A DNA stretch of 64,000 nt, taken from contig JAHEKF010000005.1 of assembly GCA_024638465.1 (NCBI GenBank), positions 1 through 64,000 of the forward strand, written 5' to 3'. The DNA is from Rhodospirillaceae bacterium. Its GTDB lineage: Bacteria > Pseudomonadota > Gammaproteobacteria > Steroidobacterales > Rariloculaceae. Shown one piece after another: positions 61,030-64,000 of the stretch. Position numbers and translations under genes: made by a program. The notes below the pieces were generated by a model that worked only from the letters and a program-made list of their open reading frames with translations, made no database searches and had not been told where the DNA came from. Positions within the stretch are counted from its first letter, which is position 1. Every line of letters begins with the position of its first letter.

Positions 61030-62019
61030 CTAGATTCCGGCGCGGTTGTTGTCCTTGACGGCCTTATTGACGACGTTGACCGGCCATTCTCCCTGCAATA
61101 CCCGCAGTACTTCTCCGGGGGCACCGGCCTGTAATGCCGCCATCGCCGTCTCGCTGTACCACGCGGCATGTGGATTGATGATCACGTTATCGCGATCTCG
61201 CAGCGCGTGGACTTCCGGAAGCGGTTCCGGGTCGGTCGTATCCAGAGCGCAACCGGCAATCTGATTGCTGTCGAGTGCCGCGACGAGGGCGTCGGTGTCG
61301 ATGATAGGTCCACGGGAGCAGTTCACGATCACCGCGGTGTCTTTCATCTGCGCCAGTTGATCTGCGCCGATCATGCCGCGCGTCGCGGGTAACAAAGGCG
61401 CATGGATGCAGATGAAGTCCGATTCCGCAAATAGCTGATCCAACTCCACTTTTTCGCCCGGGGCATCGAACTGGCCCGGCTCGACGAAAGGATCCGAATA
61501 GAGCACGCGCATGTCGAGACCGGCAGCCGCTTTCGCGACGCGTCTCGCGATGTTGCCGAAGCCGACGAGGCCGCAGGTGCTGCCTGCGATCCGGAACATC
61601 GGCTTGCCGGGCGGGACTTCCCAGCGGCCGTCACGAACGAGCCGATCGTAGAACGCGATCTTGCGCCCCATGGTCATGAGCATGGCGACCGTATGTTCTG
61701 CGACTTCTTCAACGCAGTAACTCGGATTGTTGGTGACGATAATTCCAGCTTCTGTCGCGGCATCGAGATCGATCGTGTCCACGCCGATGCCGTAGCGGGC
61801 AATGATTTTGCATTTCGGCATTTTCCCCATGACGTCGGCCGTGATCGGGCCGCCATAGGTATTGAGCATCGCGTCGCAGTCCTCGGCTTGCGGAAAGAAC
61901 GCTTCAGGGTCCGTGACCTGTAGCGGAACGACCTCGGCAAGATCGCCGAGGATCTTGTTCTCGACGTCGAGGGAATCCCAGACATAGTCGGTCAAAACGA
62001 CTTTGGCTTTCTCGGTCAC
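61030..62019 (-). CDS. CtBP-type D-2-hydroxyacid dehydrogenase
   Basis: A 329-residue NAD-dependent dehydrogenase, starting at GTG 62019 with GGAG upstream. The Rossmann motif is GLVGFGNIARR, the Arg and Glu catalytic elements are NCSRGPIIDTDAL and DTTDPEPLP, and the catalytic His lies in NPHAAWYSE, as in the C-terminal binding protein group. It reduces 2-keto acids or oxidises D-2-hydroxyacids. The gene is 18 bp after the PEP-synthase-like gene on the same strand. Confidence 0.9.
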   Translation of the reverse strand: MTEKAKVVLTDYVWDSLDVENKILGDLAEVVPLQVTDPEAFFPQAEDCDAMLNTYGGPITADVMGKMPKCKIIARYGIGVDTIDLDAATEAGIIVTNNPSYCVEEVAEHTVAMLMTMGRKIAFYDRLVRDGRWEVPPGKPMFRIAGSTCGLVGFGNIARRVAKAAAGLDMRVLYSDPFVEPGQFDAPGEKVELDQLFAESDFICIHAPLLPATRGMIGADQLAQMKDTAVIVNCSRGPIIDTDALVAALDSNQIAGCALDTTDPEPLPEVHALRDRDNVIINPHAAWYSETAMAALQAGAPGEVLRVLQGEWPVNVVNKAVKDNNRAGI

Positions 62020-62037
62020 TGTGTACTCCGTTTTGAT

Positions 62038-63312
62038 CTACGACGTCCAGCGGACGATGCCCGCGACGCCGTCGACGGCTACGGTCGAGCCGTCGGGTAT
62101 GGACGTTGTTGCATCGAGCACGCCGAGAACCATCGGGATGCCGCGCTCGCGCGCAAGGGATGCAAGATGTGAGGTACTGCCGCCGAGTTCGGCGACGACG
62201 GCCGAGACCTGTGTCAGCATCTGGCTCAGCGCGGGGCCAGCGACTTTCGTCACGAGCACATCACCCGGGCCGATGCGTGAGATTTCGCACTCGCAGTTAA
62301 CGACGCACGCTTTGCCCGTGCCCCAGCCGACCCCGGCCGGATGACCGCGCAGCCGTGGCTTCTGCGCCCAGAGTTCACCGAAGTCGGCGATGTCTTCTTC
62401 GACGTGCAACGGTCGCGCCTGAAGCATCTTGAAGCCTTCGTCGTCGAGCGACCATTCGACTTCCGCCGCGCCACCGACGACGTCTTCCGCGCGGACGATG
62501 TAGTCGGCGAGTTCGATGACCTGTTCCGGCGTCAGGCAGGGTTCTTCCGCTTCGGCGCGCTCGACCTTCTTCGTACCGTGTACGCAGCCGACGCTGTGCG
62601 TCTTGCGTCCGGCGACGGTCTCCAGAATCTCTCCGTTGCGAGTAACGCGATAGCGGTCGGGGACGACTTCACCCTGCGCTATCGCCGAGCCGAGGCCGAG
62701 CGTCGCGCTGATGGAGACCTCTCCCTCTGCCGTACGACTCAAGCCGCCACCTGAGGCATAGGCGTTGACGAGCGGCTGGATAATGAGGCCCATTGCCGTA
62801 TCGGCGGGGTCGGCCGCATCATGCGTCGCCATGTAGCGCAGCGCACGCGTTGCCCAGAGCGCGCACCAGCAGGAGCGCACGGCGAGCAGGAATTCGCCTT
62901 CGTCCTCGATCCCGAGGAAGCTCTCGAACTGCCCCGCGAAACTCGAGTCAAAGCGGTCTTCGACAAGAGACGAAGAGCGAATCACGCCGAGCGTGCCGTT
63001 GCTGACGATTTCGCGCCAGACCTCGAGCAGGGGTTCGACGAGTTCTGTCGTTATCGGTTCGTCGAGGAGGGCAAGTCTTATTGCAAGCGCGTGGCGCCGC
63101 GCGTCCATCCCCTCAGTGTGGAAAACGGCGCGAGCGTGATCCTCGAGATCGAGAGCCCGCATTTGCACGCGATAGGCTTCCGCATCGAGCGCGTAGCCCC
63201 CGGGGACAGGCAGGCCCGCCTGCCCAAGAGCCGCGAGATTCGCGGCCTTGGGTCCGAAGCGGTCCGGGTCCGTCGCCTCAGGGGCGCTCAGCGGTACGAG
63301 GAGCTGGCGCAT
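62038..63312 (-). CDS. Two-domain PEP synthase/dikinase-like protein
   Basis: A 424-residue protein with an N-terminal ATP-grasp domain (about 15-305; RSSSLVEDRFDSSFAGQFES) and a C-terminal phosphohistidine domain with the phosphorylated His at 382 in GGSTSHLASLARERGIP. Full PEP synthases have a third, PEP-binding barrel domain of about 350 residues, which is absent. It resembles a minimal phosphotransfer module as in rifampin phosphotransferase or phenylphosphate synthase, but no acceptor-binding domain is visible. Its acceptor could be a small alcohol or another protein. It is 23 bp after the M24 gene. Confidence 0.83.
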   Translation of the reverse strand: MRQLLVPLSAPEATDPDRFGPKAANLAALGQAGLPVPGGYALDAEAYRVQMRALDLEDHARAVFHTEGMDARRHALAIRLALLDEPITTELVEPLLEVWREIVSNGTLGVIRSSSLVEDRFDSSFAGQFESFLGIEDEGEFLLAVRSCWCALWATRALRYMATHDAADPADTAMGLIIQPLVNAYASGGGLSRTAEGEVSISATLGLGSAIAQGEVVPDRYRVTRNGEILETVAGRKTHSVGCVHGTKKVERAEAEEPCLTPEQVIELADYIVRAEDVVGGAAEVEWSLDDEGFKMLQARPLHVEEDIADFGELWAQKPRLRGHPAGVGWGTGKACVVNCECEISRIGPGDVLVTKVAGPALSQMLTQVSAVVAELGGSTSHLASLARERGIPMVLGVLDATTSIPDGSTVAVDGVAGIVRWTS

Positions 63313-63335
63313 CCTGATTGACGCTTAAGCTGGTA

Positions 63336-64000
63336 CTAGACCAGCTTGCGGTCTCTCGAGTCCGGCGCGGCGTAACCCGGAATCGGGTCGACAACCGTGA
63401 TCTGCTCGACCGGGAAGTTCGACACGATCTCGGTGTGATCCGAATGCACGATCAGCATCTCCTCGATGCGTACTCCCCATTCGAACGGAATACCATGCTG
63501 CGTCTCGAGCGCGAACGTCATGCCTTCCTGGATCTCGATCGGATGATCGAGCGACCAGATGCGGGATATGACCGGCGGATCGTACTGGGCGAGGCCTAAG
63601 CCGTGGCCCCAGAGGTTCGCCGCAGCCTGATCTTCCTCTTCATAGCCCCAGGTTTCCTTCGCCGACGGCCAGACCGACGCGATATCGCGCGTCGTCGCGC
63701 CGGGCTTGACCTCGTTGATGGCCTTGTAGAGCCAGTCGAGCGCCGTCGCGTAGATGTCCTTCTGCTTCTGCGAGGGTTCTGCGCCTACACAGTAGGTTCG
63801 GTAGTAGCAGGACTTGTAGCCGTTCCAGGTCAGTGCCGCGAGGTCCATGAATACGATGTCGCCCGGCTTGATGATGCGGTCGGAAAAGTTGCGCCAGTTC
63901 GGCCAGGTGTTCGGGCCGGACGAGACGATGACGTCCTCGACGTCCTCCATTCCGGGAATGTCGTACAGGAACTTCATGATGTGCGCCGTCACCTGATTCT
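63336..64000 (-). CDS. M24-family (creatinase/prolidase-fold) protein, N-terminus cut by window end
   Basis: About 220 C-terminal residues of a pita-bread-fold protein; the frame stays open to the end of the window, so the start is beyond it. Expected metal ligands are two Asp, one His and two Glu. The first Asp is in FMDLAALTWNGY, but the second position (usually S-D-x-T-R-T) is SCYYRT, a Cys. His is in GHGLG and Glu in ALETQHG and RIEEM. The altered site hints at a non-peptidase activity, as in creatinase, which lacks metal. It starts a short run with the PEP-synthase-like and hydroxyacid dehydrogenase genes. Confidence 0.8.
   Translation of the reverse strand, partial: NQVTAHIMKFLYDIPGMEDVEDVIVSSGPNTWPNWRNFSDRIIKPGDIVFMDLAALTWNGYKSCYYRTYCVGAEPSQKQKDIYATALDWLYKAINEVKPGATTRDIASVWPSAKETWGYEEEDQAAANLWGHGLGLAQYDPPVISRIWSLDHPIEIQEGMTFALETQHGIPFEWGVRIEEMLIVHSDHTEIVSNFPVEQITVVDPIPGYAAPDSRDRKLV

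Noticed and set aside
1-64000. Search for transposases, integrases, att sites, CRISPR repeats, toxin-antitoxin pairs and rRNA or tRNA genes
   Set aside because: None found. The window reads as chromosomal catabolic DNA and not as a phage or transposable island.

Overview
The window looks like a chromosomal segment of a GC-rich Gram-negative heterotroph, most likely a gammaproteobacterium of a marine or other environmental lineage. This rests on two TonB-dependent receptors with the EEVVVTARRR-type plug start, two DUF5916 outer-membrane barrels, lipobox and Sec signals, and TRAP, tripartite-tricarboxylate (TTT) and SSS importers. No rRNA, tRNA, transposase, integrase or CRISPR array was seen, so the lineage assignment is an inference. 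Almost every gene is catabolic, uptake-related or exported: this is an accessory nutrient-scavenging region.

Layout. 1-8.3 kb: end of a DUF885 protein, a small DUF6152 protein, a lipoprotein sulfatase, an amidohydrolase, an arylsulfotransferase-like protein, an SdiA-regulated-type propeller and an MBL hydrolase. 8.5-10.4 kb: a broken DUF6152 gene and an LVIVD-type lipoprotein. 10.4-19.3 kb: a nine-gene forward run with a CMD/AhpD-like enzyme, a complete TRAP transporter (P, Q, M), two Gfo/Idh/MocA oxidoreductases and a complete TTT transporter (B, A, C). 19.4-24.1 kb: two divergent DUF5916 paralogues. 24.1-29.9 kb: a fused MFS/spermidine-synthase-like protein, then a TonB receptor behind a promoter with nested palindromes.

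30.0-38.0 kb is the most interesting part. A divergent IclR regulator faces an operon with an SSS symporter, two roughly 40-residue membrane proteins, a molybdopterin enzyme and its FeS subunit, a DoxX-like membrane protein and a Gfo/Idh/MocA oxidoreductase. The molybdoenzyme pair matches the pyrogallol-phloroglucinol transhydroxylase (AthL/AthS) along its length and keeps the catalytic His, Asp and Tyr. It also carries an N-terminal SCP2-like extension, and its small subunit has lost exactly the four cysteines expected for one [4Fe-4S] cluster.

38.0-47.7 kb is an eight-gene reverse operon. In transcription order it holds a GntR/FCD regulator, an LVIVD protein, a cyclase-family protein, a UxaA/GarD-type dehydratase, an aldehyde dehydrogenase, a DapA-family lyase, a malate/lactate-type dehydrogenase and an MFS transporter. 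It reads as a sugar-acid (aldarate or hexuronate) to 2-oxoglutarate pathway. 48-50 kb carries a secreted cupin and an Nramp-like transporter without the canonical metal motif. 50-59.3 kb is a forward cassette of DUF6152, TonB receptor, two tandem amidohydrolases and two more DUF6152 proteins. The end holds an APH-AAA fusion, a CtBP-type hydroxyacid dehydrogenase, a two-domain PEP-synthase-like protein and a partial M24 protein.

Inference: the receptors, periplasmic hydrolases and sulfatase, and inner-membrane importers fit uptake and trimming of decorated (possibly sulfated or phenolic) algal or plant compounds, with the transhydroxylase acting on a polyhydroxylated ring. A second theme is five DUF6152 proteins that all begin, after predicted signal cleavage, with His-His. 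The four intact copies have a further conserved NPH histidine 27-28 residues later, suggestive of a histidine-brace metal site.
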